Notes: a model not told the origin generated them from the sequence alone. DNA of 64,000 nucleotides from Paenibacillus sp. J31TS4 (GCF_018403265.1 NZ_BOSI01000003.1:124001-188000); one strand, 5' to 3'; counted from the first letter of the stretch, positions 24,544 to 33,031 are shown. Translations and numbers: made by a program.

Positions 24544-24566
24544 CAAAAAAAGCCGCTTTCGCAGCT
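24544..24566 (-). terminator. Terminator of the tRNA Asn-Ser unit
   Basis: Minus strand: stem AGCTGC/GCGGCT with a GAAA loop and seven T, 20 bp after tRNA-Ser. It separates the two tRNA transcripts. Confidence 0.85.
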
Positions 24567-24586
24567 TCCGCTATCCGATCCATTAA

Positions 24587-24677
24587 TGGCGGAGAGAGAG
24601 GGATTCGAACCCTCGCACCGCTTACGCAGTCTAACCCCTTAGCAGAGGGTCCCCTTGAGCCACTTGGGTATCTCTCC
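24587..24677 (-). tRNA. tRNA-Ser (GCT)
   Basis: A 91-nt class II tRNA including CCA. Acceptor GGAGAGA/TCTCTCC, anticodon loop CTGCTAA with GCT, long variable arm, T loop GGTTCGAATCC. Confidence 0.95.
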
Positions 24678-24684
24678 AAGATAA

Positions 24685-24760
24685 TGGCTCCCCGAACAGG
24701 ACTCGAACCTGTGACAACTCGATTAACAGTCGAGTGCTCTACCAACTGAGCTATCAGGGA
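24685..24760 (-). tRNA. tRNA-Asn (GTT)
   Basis: A 76-nt tRNA including CCA. Acceptor TCCCTGA/TCGGGGA, D arm TAGCTCAGTTGGTAGAGCA, anticodon loop CTGTTAA with GTT, T arm ACAGGTTCGAGTCCTGT. Confidence 0.95.
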
Positions 24761-24775
24761 ATATGGATATGTCTT

Positions 24776-24804
24776 AATGTAACACGATCAGAATAAGGAG
24801 TCAA
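24776..24804 (-). promoter_or_regulatory. Promoter of the tRNA Asn-Ser unit
   Basis: Minus strand: -35 TTGACT (24799-24804), 17-bp spacer, -10 TACATT (24776-24781), 15 bp before tRNA-Asn. It lies downstream of the sprT-like gene. Confidence 0.7.
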
Positions 24805-24914
24805 GATGGGAAACCGCGCCCCGCATGGGAAAGCGGCTCCCCTCGCTCCTTCTCCGGCACTCGGGAGCTGTCTGCGACCCTGGCATGCGTTTGCCGTGTT
24901 GCCTAACGGCGCCG

Positions 24915-25385
24915 TCAGCCCCCGCCGGACGGCAGCGTCTCCAGGCGCAGCCGGCCCCGGCAGCGTCCGCAGACGTATTTGCTCGTATCGACCCGGCGCT
25001 TGCGCCTGTACTCCATCCCGCAGCTGCCGCAGAACAGCCGGTAGCGGTAAGGCTCTTTCTTCCGCGATTCGGGCAGTGCGGAGCAGAACCGGGACCCGCC
25101 CACCTGCTCAAGCAGCCGCCGGAAATCGGCATCCCGGTGTTTGTACCCCCGCCCGCTCAGATGCAGATGGTAATGGCAAAGCTCGTGCTTGATGATTTTC
25201 TCGACCTCTTCGGCGCCGAATGTCTCATACTGCTTGGTGCTGATCTCGATATTATGCGACTTGGTAAAGTAGCGCCCGCCCGTCGAGCGGAGCCTCGAGT
25301 TGAACGTCGCCCGGTGCCGGAACGGCACGCCGAACGAAGCAAGAGAGACCCGTTCCACCCAGGCCTGCAATTCTATATTGGTCAT
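24915..25385 (-). CDS. SprT-like zinc metalloprotein (YdcK-like)
   Basis: A 156-residue SprT-family protein. The zinc motif is HELCHYH (HExxH) near residue 67, and the C-terminal zinc ribbon has FCGSCG and VCGRCRGRL. I chose ATG at 25385 because AAGGAGATATCGC lies just upstream and the preceding 22 codons have no ribosome binding site. The position between tex and a tRNA cluster matches ydcK in B. subtilis. Substrate unknown; the eukaryotic relative SPRTN is a DNA-protein crosslink protease. Confidence 0.9.
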   Translation of the reverse strand: MTNIELQAWVERVSLASFGVPFRHRATFNSRLRSTGGRYFTKSHNIEISTKQYETFGAEEVEKIIKHELCHYHLHLSGRGYKHRDADFRRLLEQVGGSRFCSALPESRKKEPYRYRLFCGSCGMEYRRKRRVDTSKYVCGRCRGRLRLETLPSGGG

Positions 25386-25486
25386 GCGATATCTCCTTAT
25401 GCGATGCGCGCCCGTCCGGGCGGCGGCGATGTCGTGGACGGTCCGCGGCAATGACCGCTTCCGCCCGTTCTGCTGCGACGTCTCTA

Positions 25487-25516
25487 TTGAAATAGTCTCG
25501 CAAGGTAGGATACACT
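25487..25516 (+). promoter_or_regulatory. Putative promoter of the 116-residue gene
   Basis: -35 TTGAAA (25487-25492), 18-bp spacer, -10 TACACT (25511-25516), about 80 bp before the start codon. Confidence 0.5.
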
Positions 25517-25595
25517 GTCAAGTAGCAGCCGGGCGGCCGCCGTTCGCGGATGCGCCCGGCAACGGACTATTTGACGCGAAGGAAGGAACTTGACC

Positions 25596-25946
25596 ATGCC
25601 GAACATGCGCTATGGGCTGCTCCAGCTGGGAAATGAGCTGGAGTATGTGGAAATGCCCGCCACTCACCTCTATCAACTGACGGCGTTGAACCGCCGCCTG
25701 CATAAGGAAATCGACAAGCTGACGGCGGCCAACGTGCCGGCGCTGCCCCGGCTTGTGGCGGAATGCGGCGAGCTGGAGATCGTCGACGGCCTCGTCCCGA
25801 TAACCGGCGGTCTCGCCTATATCAACCGGCTGGAGAGCGAGTTCGCGGCCGTCACTGAGACCCATTATCCGCTCGTGTCGCTGCTGACCGAGATCCGGGC
25901 TCTGCAGGCGCAGCTGGAGCAGTGGTATGAGGAAGAAACCGACTGA
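25596..25946 (+). CDS. Uncharacterised 116-residue protein
   Basis: A soluble protein with no signal peptide or membrane segment that I do not recognise. It begins MPNMRYGLLQLGNELEYVEM and ends with a probable helix (LLTEIRALQAQLEQWYEEE). The start is ATG at 25596 after GGAAGGA; a TTG two codons earlier is less well spaced. It lies just upstream of cmpA on the same strand, in the sprT-tex interval, and codon use looks native. A sporulation link is possible from the neighbour alone. Confidence 0.7.
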   Translation: MPNMRYGLLQLGNELEYVEMPATHLYQLTALNRRLHKEIDKLTAANVPALPRLVAECGELEIVDGLVPITGGLAYINRLESEFAAVTETHYPLVSLLTEIRALQAQLEQWYEEETD

Positions 25947-26020
25947 TGGACCTGCACGAAATGCCGGGAGCGCCCATAAGGTAGGGATACGGGTACTCTC
26001 AGCAGGAAGGGGCAGGAGCC

Positions 26021-26182
26021 ATGCCGCAGTGGTTATGTCATCAGTTGATGCGGGCGTTTCAAAACAAGAACCGGAAGCAGGTCAAGCTGCTGAACGATTG
26101 CTGGTTCTTTTACCGGACGAAGCAGGCCGCCTGGAGGGAGCAGGAGACCTCCCTGTCGTCCAGGAGCGACGAGCACCGGTAG
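26021..26182 (+). CDS. cmpA: Cortex morphogenetic protein CmpA
   Basis: A 53-residue gene. MPQWLCHQLMRAFQNKNRKQ and VKLLNDCWFFYRTKQ match the pattern of the small sporulation protein CmpA, which in B. subtilis links spore coat and cortex assembly and promotes SpoIVA quality control with ClpXP. ATG with AGGAG six bases upstream. The C-terminal tail (about 15 residues) is longer than in the 37-residue B. subtilis protein. It marks the organism as a spore former. Confidence 0.85.
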   Translation: MPQWLCHQLMRAFQNKNRKQVKLLNDCWFFYRTKQAAWREQETSLSSRSDEHR

Positions 26183-26261
26183 ATGAAATTCCCGATCAGG
26201 CCCGCCCTGCGGGCTAGGGACTGGAGCGGCACACAGCCGCCGAATCGAATAAGATGCCAAA

Positions 26262-26295
26262 AAAAAGAGCATGGGCAAATCGCCCATGCTCTTTG
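26262..26295. terminator. Bidirectional terminator between cmpA and tex
   Basis: Arms AAAGAGCATGGGC and GCCCATGCTCTTT with a 5-base loop. The A-rich left flank gives an eight-T run on the minus strand, so it can end tex as well as cmpA. Between it and the tex stop (26296-26527) there are short degenerate copies of the tex 3' end but no gene. Confidence 0.85.
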
Positions 26296-26353
26296 TCGGT
26301 TCCGCATAGATGCGGCTGCACGCGGACGGTACGTATTTCGCACGGCCGGAAGC

Positions 26354-26551
26354 GATCCGGCTTCCGCATATTCGGCTTACTCCCGCTCCGACTTGTGGCG
26401 ACCCGGCCTACGCATCGTCTCGCGCTACACACGTCGGTTAGCATGCGATCCGCGCACTCACCGTTCGGCAGCCGTGAAGTCCGCTTACGCTCGGTCCGGC
26501 CTATGCGCGGTCCTTGCGTGATCCGGTCTACGCACGATCCGGCTTCCGCAT
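26354..26551. repeat. Degenerate echoes of the tex 3' end
   Basis: The 16-mer GATCCGGCTTCCGCAT at 26354-26369 recurs exactly in the tex 3' coding end (26536-26551). Partial versions (GGCCTACGCATCG near 26405, GGTCCGGCCTATGCG near 26490) lie between. It looks like a decayed local duplication that includes the tex terminus. Confidence 0.45.
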
Positions 26552-28750
26552 CGTCAGGCTGACGCGGCCCTTCTTCTCGTCCACGCCCAGCACCCAGACG
26601 GTGACTGTGTCGCCGACCGAGACGACATCCATCGGATGCTTCACGAACCGGCTGCTCAGCTGCGAGATGTGCACAAGTCCGTCATTCTTCACGCCGATGT
26701 CGACGAAGGCACCGAAATCGATGACGTTGCGAACGGTGCCCTGCAGCTCCATGCCCGGCTTCAGGTCCTCGAGTTTCAGCACGTCCTTGCGGAAGATCGG
26801 CGGAGGCAGTTCCTCACGCGGGTCGCGTCCCGGACGCTGCAGGCTGTCCAGAATATCGCGCAGCGTCGGGACGCCGACGCCCAGACGGTCGGCCAGCTCA
26901 CCGGCCTGGACGGCCTGCAGCCGCTCCTTCAGCCCTGCCGAGCCCAGCTCGGCCAGCTCAACCTTCAGCTCGCGGAACAAGCGGTCCACAACGTCGTACG
27001 ACTCCGGGTGGATCGGCGTATTGTCGAGCGGGTTGTCCCCGCCCGGAATCCGCAGGAAGCCGACGCACTGCTCAAACGTTTTCGCGCCGAGGCGCGGCAC
27101 CTTTTGCAGCTGCTTGCGGCTCGCGAATTTGCCATTCTCCTCGCGGTGCTTGACGATGTTCTTGGCGATCGTCCCGTTCACGCCCGCCACATAGGCGAGC
27201 AGAGACGGCGACGCCGTGTTCAGATCGACGCCGACGTGGTTGACCGCCGATTCGACGACCGCGCCGAGGCTCTCCTCAAGCCGCTTCTGCGACACGTCGT
27301 GCTGGTACTGGCCCACGCCGATCGCCTTGGGGTCGATCTTGACCAGCTCCGCGAGCGGATCCTGCATCCGGCGGGCGATCGAGATCGCGCTCCGCTCGGC
27401 GACATCGAGTTCCGGAAACTCCGTCTGCGCCAGCTTGGACGCGGAGTAGACGCTCGCCCCGGCCTCGCTCGCAATGCTGTAGGCGAGCGATGGATTGTGC
27501 TCGCGGATGAAATCCGCAACGAACTGCTCCGTCTCGCGGGAGGCGGTCCCGTTGCCGATGACGATCAGCTCGACGCCGTGCGTATCGACGAGCCTCCGGA
27601 ACAGCGCCTTCGCCTCCGTCACCTTATTGTTCGGCGGCGTCGGGTACGAGACCGCGATGTCGAGCACCTTGCCGGTCTCGTCGACGACCGCCAGCTTGCA
27701 GCCGGTCCGGTAAGCAGGATCGACTCCGAGCACGATCTTGCCTTTGACCGGCGGCTGCAGCAGCAGGCTGCGCAGGTTGCCCGAGAAAATCCCGATCGCC
27801 TGCTCCTCCGCCTGCTCCGTCAGCCGGCCCCGGATTTCGCGCTCGACCGCCGGCGCGATGAGCCGTTTGTAGGCATCCTCGATGACCGCCTTCAGCGTAT
27901 CGACCGCCACCGACCCCCAATGCTTGATCGTCTGCCGGGCGATCTGGTCCGTGATCCTCGCCGCATCGACTGTCAGGCTCACCTTGAGCACGTCCTCTCG
28001 CTCACCCCGGTTGATGGCGAGCGTCCGGTGCGGCGGCAGCTTTTTGACCGGCTCCTGGTAGTCGTAATACATCTCATAGACGGATTCCTGCGACTTGTCC
28101 TTGGCCGCAGTGACGAGAGTCGCCTGCTCCCAAGTGAACGACCGGACCCACGCCCGGATTTTCGGATCGTCGGCCAGCTGCTCGGCGAGGATGTCCATCG
28201 CTCCCTGCAGAGCAGCCTCCGCCGTCTCTACGCCTTTCTCCGGATCGACGTAACGGGCGGCTTCCTGCTCGACATCTCCTTGCCTAGGCTGCTTCCAAAG
28301 CCAATCGGCGAGAGGCTCCAGCCCGCGCTCCTTAGCCGCGCTCGCGCGAGTCTTGCGCTTTTGCCGGTACGGCCGGTACAAATCCTCGAGCTCCTGCAGC
28401 TTGGCCGCCTTCTCGATATCGGCCCGCAGCTCGGGCGTCAGCTTGTCCTGCTCGGCAATGAGGCGCAGCACCTCCAGCTTGCGCGCTTCGAGATTGCGCA
28501 AATACTGCAGCCTTTCCTCAATGTCGCGCAGGGCGTTCTCGTCCAGCTCCCCGGTCATTTCCTTCCGGTAGCGCGCGATGAAGGGGATCGTATTGCCCTC
28601 GTCCAGCAGGCCGACCGTCGTCTTGACCTTGCCAGGCGCCAGCTTCAGCTCCTGCGCAATTTGCTTCAGAATCCGCTCCTGCGTTTTCGCCTTCTCTTCC
28701 TCCGTCTGCTCCATCGGCCGCTCGAGCAGCGGTTCCGTTCCGTTTGCCAT
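26528..28750 (-). CDS. tex: Tex-type RNA-binding transcription accessory protein
   Basis: A 740-residue Tex (YdcI) protein, cytoplasmic and nucleic-acid binding. Order: Tex N-terminal helical region (TIPFIARYRKEMTGELDENA), YqgF/RNase-H-like domain (VLGVDPAYRTGCKLAVVDET, near 325-450), helix-hairpin-helix motifs (VDLNTASPSLLAYVAGVNGT), and a C-terminal S1 domain (GTVRNVIDFGAFVDIGVKND). I chose ATG at 28750 (after GAGGAGCG) over a TTG nine codons upstream. The C-terminus ends MRKPDRA, whose DNA is echoed downstream. Confidence 0.95.
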   Translation of the reverse strand: MANGTEPLLERPMEQTEEEKAKTQERILKQIAQELKLAPGKVKTTVGLLDEGNTIPFIARYRKEMTGELDENALRDIEERLQYLRNLEARKLEVLRLIAEQDKLTPELRADIEKAAKLQELEDLYRPYRQKRKTRASAAKERGLEPLADWLWKQPRQGDVEQEAARYVDPEKGVETAEAALQGAMDILAEQLADDPKIRAWVRSFTWEQATLVTAAKDKSQESVYEMYYDYQEPVKKLPPHRTLAINRGEREDVLKVSLTVDAARITDQIARQTIKHWGSVAVDTLKAVIEDAYKRLIAPAVEREIRGRLTEQAEEQAIGIFSGNLRSLLLQPPVKGKIVLGVDPAYRTGCKLAVVDETGKVLDIAVSYPTPPNNKVTEAKALFRRLVDTHGVELIVIGNGTASRETEQFVADFIREHNPSLAYSIASEAGASVYSASKLAQTEFPELDVAERSAISIARRMQDPLAELVKIDPKAIGVGQYQHDVSQKRLEESLGAVVESAVNHVGVDLNTASPSLLAYVAGVNGTIAKNIVKHREENGKFASRKQLQKVPRLGAKTFEQCVGFLRIPGGDNPLDNTPIHPESYDVVDRLFRELKVELAELGSAGLKERLQAVQAGELADRLGVGVPTLRDILDSLQRPGRDPREELPPPIFRKDVLKLEDLKPGMELQGTVRNVIDFGAFVDIGVKNDGLVHISQLSSRFVKHPMDVVSVGDTVTVWVLGVDEKKGRVSLTMRKPDRA

Positions 28751-29306
28751 ATAACGCTCCTCACTCCCCTTCCGCAAGGCATGCTATCCCGCATTGCCTC
28801 CCGGAAGGTCTGCTAATTGGATTCCAGTTCTCTTTCCATTATAGCCGATTCCGCCGCTAAGGTCGTCCGGACCGAACGCAAGTGGCGCGCTGCTGCGCAG
28901 CCAGGCCCTTGGCGGCAACGAAAAAACGGCGGACATCCGTCCCCCGTTCTCTCTCCTGTGTTTATGCTTTCCCTGTCACCCGTCCGCCGGGCTGCCTCCC
29001 GGCCAGTCCGCCCGCAACCCGGCAGCTTTGCCGCGTCAACGCGACAAACGACAGGGACGACAAAGCCCCTGTCCACCTCGCGGCGACATCGGATTCTTGG
29101 CCGCTGCCGAATCTGTGCGCGGCTTCCTGGCTTGCGGGCCGCCTGAGGCGATGCCGTCTCTCTGCAGCAGCCCCGCTCGCGGGCCTCTGTCCATGCGGTC
29201 TGGGCACCGGTCCGTACCTCACGCCGGCCTGTGGCCGCTCGCGTGCGGATCCGGTGCGGGTATCGGTCTTCCGGGCGCCCGCCGGACAGCCCTTCCGCTC
29301 CGGAAG
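28751..29306. other. 556-bp gap upstream of tex
   Basis: GC-rich and open in several frames, but no frame has a ribosome binding site or protein-like composition. A possible minus-strand -10 (TATAAT, 28838-28843) may belong to tex, with a poor -35. Confidence 0.4.
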
Positions 29307-29657
29307 CTAAAAGTCGATAAGACCTACGCTGATTTGCAAAGCTTCGTCCACCCGGCGCATCGTCTCATCGTCCAGATGCGTAATCTTGTCCGTGAGCCGC
29401 TGCTTGTCGATCGTGCGGATCTGCTCCAGCAGCACGACCGAATCCCGGTCGAAGCCGTGAGTCGCCGCATCAATCTCGATATGCGTCGGCAGCTTCGCTT
29501 TTTGAATCTGTGCCGTGATGGCGGCAATGATGACGGTCGGGCTGAATCGGTTCCCGATATCGTTCTGGATGACCAGCACCGGCCGAAGGCCCCCTTGCTC
29601 GGAGCCGACCACCGGGGAAAGTTCCGCAAAAAACACATCGCCTCGTTTGACTATCAA
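29307..29657 (-). CDS. ndoA: Type II toxin, endoribonuclease EndoA (MazF family)
   Basis: A 116-residue MazF-type sequence-specific mRNA interferase. [29 protein letters not shown] and [13 protein letters not shown] are nearly identical to B. subtilis NdoA. TTG start preceded by GGGGTG. Antitoxin gene lies directly upstream with a 3-bp gap. Confidence 0.95.
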   Translation of the reverse strand: MIVKRGDVFFAELSPVVGSEQGGLRPVLVIQNDIGNRFSPTVIIAAITAQIQKAKLPTHIEIDAATHGFDRDSVVLLEQIRTIDKQRLTDKITHLDDETMRRVDEALQISVGLIDF

Positions 29658-29660
29658 AGG

Positions 29661-29939
29661 CTACACCCCGCTAACTAAGCGGTTTACTGTGCTTCCTGCA
29701 TCCTCTTCCGCCTGAAAAGCCTCCGATGCGATATGGAGATTGATCTTGGCCATTTCCATATACCCGCGCTGCATAGACTCGCGCAGATATCTCTTTTTGC
29801 GCTCCATCAGGTAGAGCTTCATCGCCTGACGGATCAGTTCGCTGCGATTGGAATTTTCCAATTCCACAATGCCGTCGACTTCCTGCAAAAGGTGGTCTGG
29901 CAAGCTAATCATGATCCTCTTCGTGTTCACATTGGACAC
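29661..29939 (-). CDS. ndoAI: Antitoxin EndoAI (ribbon-helix-helix)
   Basis: A 92-residue RHH protein: RIMISLPDHLLQEVDGIVEL and NRSELIRQAMKLYL form the DNA-binding fold, and the C-terminal part neutralises EndoA. GTG start after GGGGGTG. First gene of the pair; RHH antitoxins usually repress their own promoter. Confidence 0.93.
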   Translation of the reverse strand: MSNVNTKRIMISLPDHLLQEVDGIVELENSNRSELIRQAMKLYLMERKKRYLRESMQRGYMEMAKINLHIASEAFQAEEDAGSTVNRLVSGV

Positions 29940-29968
29940 CGGTCTCGCACCCCCATAACGTTACACAA

Positions 29969-30035
29969 ACCCATATTACCATTATAACGGAATACAAGCA
30001 ATTTCATACAAGAAAAAATATATGCATTGCATATA
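29969..30035 (-). promoter_or_regulatory. ndoAI promoter region with an AT-rich palindrome
   Basis: Minus strand: -10 candidates TATAAT and, for TTGCTT with a 17-bp spacer, TAATAT, about 30-45 bp before the ndoAI start. Upstream, TATATGCATTGCATATA (30019-30035) is a perfect palindrome with 8-bp arms. It could be an operator for the RHH antitoxin. The rest of 30036-30264 shows nothing else. Confidence 0.45.
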
Positions 30036-30264
30036 GCAAACATGCTGCATTCCTAGTGAAAGTCCATCCGCTTCCCGGCAGCGCCAGGGACCCTGTTCCA
30101 CTTCCGATCCAAGGCCGATACTCGGCGGAAGCAGGCGCAAGGGGGTCTCTGCCGGACTGAGCAGCCCCATAAAGCGGCCCCTGATTACGCTATGCTTCCT
30201 CTTCCGTCACCATGCCCGGATGCGGACGATTCCGCCGAATACTCGGCTCCGGCCGGACGGAGCC

Positions 30265-31446
30265 TTAGCCGTTCCGTCCGGTCTGCAGCCGGTTCACGGT
30301 CCGCACTGCCTGTCCTCCGCGTATATACACTCGGGGCAAGCGGCGCGCCATCATGCAGACGACCTCGTAGGGAATGGTCCCCATCGCGTCCGCCAGCTCC
30401 TCGACCGCTAGGACGGCCTCTCCCTGCCGGCCGAACAGGACGACCTCGTCCCCGATGGCGGCCTCGGGCCCGTCCTTCAGCGTCAGCATGCACTGGTCCA
30501 TGCAGATCGTACCTGCCACCGGTACCCGGACACCGCGGACGAGCGCTTGCGCCTTGCCGGTCAGCATGCGGGAGTAGCCATCGGCATAGCCGATCGGCAG
30601 CGTCGCGATCCTCTCGCCGTCCCGCTGCGTGACGTAGCGGGAGCCGTAGCTGACGCCGCAGCCGGCGGGCAGCTCCTTCAGATGGACGATCGTCGTCTTG
30701 AGCGCCATGACAGGCTCCAGGCGGACGATGTCCTTCTTCACCTCGTCCGACGGGTAGATGCCGTACATGCTGATGCCGAGCCGCACCATGTTGTAGCTAA
30801 GCTCCGGCAGCTCGATCGCGGCCGCGCTGTTCCCGGTGTGGAGAAGCGGGATGGAGAGCCCCTCCGCGTCGAGCCGCTTCACGACTCGCTCGAACCGGGC
30901 GTGCTGCTCGAACGTGTAGCTCTTGTCCTCCTCGTCCGCTCTCGCGAAGTGAGTGAACATGCCCTCGACATTCAGCTCGGGCATCGCAACTGCCCGGCGG
31001 ATGAACGCGAGCGCCTCCTCCTCGTCGTGCAGGCCGATGCGTCCCATGCCGGTGTCCAGCTTGATATGGACCCGGGCACGTTTCCCCGTGCCCGCCCGGG
31101 CGGCCAGCGCCTCCAGCATGGCGTCCGTGAACACCGTAAGCGTAATGTCGTGCTCAAGCGCGAGCGGGATGCCTGTCTCCGGCGTATAGCCGAGCACGAG
31201 GATCGGAGCGGTGACGCCTGCCTCCCGCAGCTCCAGCGCCTCGTCCAGCAGAGCGACGGCCAAATACTCGGCTCCCGCGTCCAGCGCTTCCTTCGCCACC
31301 TCGACCGCGCCGTGCCCATAGGCATCGGCCTTCACAACAGCCAGCATCCGGATCGTTTCGGGCAGCCGCCGCCGGAAAGCCAGCAGATTGGCCCTCAGCG
31401 CATCGAGCGAAATTTCAAGCCAAGTCGGACGGTAAAACGAATCCAA
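30265..31446 (-). CDS. alr: Alanine racemase
   Basis: A 393-residue PLP enzyme that makes D-alanine for peptidoglycan (and teichoic acid). The Schiff-base Lys39 lies in VVKADAYGHG, and the opposing catalytic Tyr lies in GVSYGSRY near residue 265. Fold type III barrel and C-terminal beta domain are complete. It sits between the ydcC-like and ndoAI genes as in B. subtilis. The predicted ATG start has a GAAGGTGAACG ribosome binding site. Confidence 0.96.
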   Translation of the reverse strand: MDSFYRPTWLEISLDALRANLLAFRRRLPETIRMLAVVKADAYGHGAVEVAKEALDAGAEYLAVALLDEALELREAGVTAPILVLGYTPETGIPLALEHDITLTVFTDAMLEALAARAGTGKRARVHIKLDTGMGRIGLHDEEEALAFIRRAVAMPELNVEGMFTHFARADEEDKSYTFEQHARFERVVKRLDAEGLSIPLLHTGNSAAAIELPELSYNMVRLGISMYGIYPSDEVKKDIVRLEPVMALKTTIVHLKELPAGCGVSYGSRYVTQRDGERIATLPIGYADGYSRMLTGKAQALVRGVRVPVAGTICMDQCMLTLKDGPEAAIGDEVVLFGRQGEAVLAVEELADAMGTIPYEVVCMMARRLPRVYIRGGQAVRTVNRLQTGRNG

Positions 31447-31658
31447 ACCCGTTCACCTTCTTTGACAGCGTAAGAAGGGGGCCCGGCGGCGGAACTGGCC
31501 TGTCGGGCGATCCCCTTCTTCTGGTCGTAATGCTTCCATAATAAATCCATGGTAAAGGCTGTGTCTGACGCTGTCAATGAAGTCCTCCCGGTAACATCCA
31601 CCAGCCTCTCGCATCTCCTTCCATTCTTCACCCTGTTATAGGCTTCGCCAAAGGAGAA

Positions 31659-31683
31659 GGGGACGGCCGGTTCGGCCGTCCCC
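31659..31683 (-). terminator. Terminator of the YdcC-like lipoprotein gene
   Basis: Minus strand: stem arms GGGGACGGCCG and CGGCCGTCCCC with a 3-base loop, then TTCTCCTTT, 10 bp after the stop codon. It separates the lipoprotein gene from alr. Confidence 0.8.
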
Positions 31684-31693
31684 TGACGACTCC

Positions 31694-33031
31694 TTATTTG
31701 CCGACTTGACCCTGCACGGACTGCGCGATTTTGACCATCTCGTCGCTCGGCAGATCGCCGGACGTCAGCCGGAATTCCACGCCTTCGTACATCCATTGCA
31801 GTGTCTTTTGGCTGTCGCCGTACAGGACGCCGAAGGAGAAGCCAAGATCCACGACGCTGCCTGTCAGGCTGGAGGCCGCCTGCACGACGGGGCGGGACTG
31901 CAGCAGCGTGTAATTGTAGCTGCCCGAGTAGCGCTGGATCACGCCCACCTCTCCGCCCAGCTTCACTTCGCCCATCTCGGTCATCTTCGTCCCCTTAGGC
32001 GTATACATCGGGTCGATGACGATGGTCGACTTCGGAGGCGTCGCTGTTTGCTGCGCGGAAGCCTGACCGGATGTGCTGCCCGTCTTGCTGGGCTCAGCTG
32101 CGCCAGACTTCTGTTCCGTGGTAGTTTTGCCCGGTTCGGCAGCGCCGGACTTCTGTTCCGTGGCCGTTTTGCCCGGTTCGGCAGCGCCGGACTTTTGCTC
32201 TGTACCCGTTTTGCCTGGCTCGGCTGCACCGGACTTTTGACCCGTGCCCGTTTTGCCCGGCTCAGCTGCACCGGACTTTTGCTCCGTGCCCGTCTTGCCG
32301 GGCTCTGTCTTGGCCGGCTGCTGCGGTCCCGCCGCCTGCTTCTGTGCCTCGCTGGCCTTGGCATTTTCCTGCGACAGGGTCGGCAGCTCCTGCAGGCGGG
32401 AAGCCGTCATGTTGCGCTGCATGTCGAATGCGTCCTTATCGAATTTCTTGTTGAATTCGAAGTGATTGAAGTCGACCGACACCATGACGTTGGCATTGGC
32501 GTCCGCCACCTCGACGTGCCGGGGAGCGAACGATTTTTTGTCCAGCCAGATCTTTTGCCGCGCGAGGGAGGCATTCGCGTAGTTGGCCAGGACGTCAAAG
32601 ACGAAGGCGTTCTCCTCGGTCGTGAACTGCCGCTCCTTGTCGGCGAGAATACTCTGAACGAGCGACTGATACAGGTAAACCTGTCCTTGGTTGTCCGGCC
32701 AGTCGCTTTGGAAACGGAAGATCTTGTTCAGATGGGGCGTCAGCACATAGACGCCGTCATCGTTGCGCAGCACGATCTGCGTGATGTCCTTCTTGTCGTT
32801 CGTCAGCGAGATCCGGTAGTAGTGCGGGCTCTGGTACCACACCTCCACCTGGTACTCCTGCGGCTGCTGGCCCGAATGCAGCACCATGCGGCCCGTCCCC
32901 TCGTAGCTCTCCAGCTTGTCGACCGTGTTGTTCAGATCCTTGACGACCGCTCCCGCATCCTTGGTTCCGCAGCCGGCCAGCAGCAGCATGGCCGTTAAGA
33001 CGAACACCATTCCCCAGGCGATTCGACGCAT
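31694..33031 (-). CDS. ydcC: YdcC/LolA-like outer lipoprotein with tandem repeat insert
   Basis: A 445-residue lipoprotein: signal peptide with lipobox LLLAGC, then a LolA/LolB-like beta-sheet domain (VEVWYQSPHYYRISL, ITQIVLRNDDGVYVLTPHLN, KSFAPRHVEV). An insert of five 14-residue repeats (consensus EPGKTGTEQKSGAA, about residues 243-312) is followed by the C-terminal LolA-like half (GEVKLGGEVGVIQRYSG). B. subtilis ydcC is a sporulation-associated gene next to alrA. I chose ATG at 33031 over GTG at 33040 because AGAGGTGG is then properly spaced. The insert probably acts as a flexible linker. Confidence 0.85.
   Translation of the reverse strand: MRRIAWGMVFVLTAMLLLAGCGTKDAGAVVKDLNNTVDKLESYEGTGRMVLHSGQQPQEYQVEVWYQSPHYYRISLTNDKKDITQIVLRNDDGVYVLTPHLNKIFRFQSDWPDNQGQVYLYQSLVQSILADKERQFTTEENAFVFDVLANYANASLARQKIWLDKKSFAPRHVEVADANANVMVSVDFNHFEFNKKFDKDAFDMQRNMTASRLQELPTLSQENAKASEAQKQAAGPQQPAKTEPGKTGTEQKSGAAEPGKTGTGQKSGAAEPGKTGTEQKSGAAEPGKTATEQKSGAAEPGKTTTEQKSGAAEPSKTGSTSGQASAQQTATPPKSTIVIDPMYTPKGTKMTEMGEVKLGGEVGVIQRYSGSYNYTLLQSRPVVQAASSLTGSVVDLGFSFGVLYGDSQKTLQWMYEGVEFRLTSGDLPSDEMVKIAQSVQGQVGK
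32096..32305. repeat. 42-bp tandem repeat, five copies, within the ydcC-like gene
   Basis: Five in-frame units encode EPGKTGTEQKSGAA with small changes (GTEQ, GTGQ, GTEQ, ATEQ, TTEQ), plus a partial sixth. Length is a multiple of three, so copy-number changes keep the reading frame. Confidence 0.9.

Noticed and set aside
26636-28816. 726-codon plus-strand frame opposite tex
   Set aside because: Antisense artefact of high GC; tex on the minus strand has all expected domains.
28751-29306. Open frames upstream of tex considered as genes in the sigB position
   Set aside because: None shows similarity to RsbR/S/T/U/V/W or SigB, and none has a ribosome binding site.
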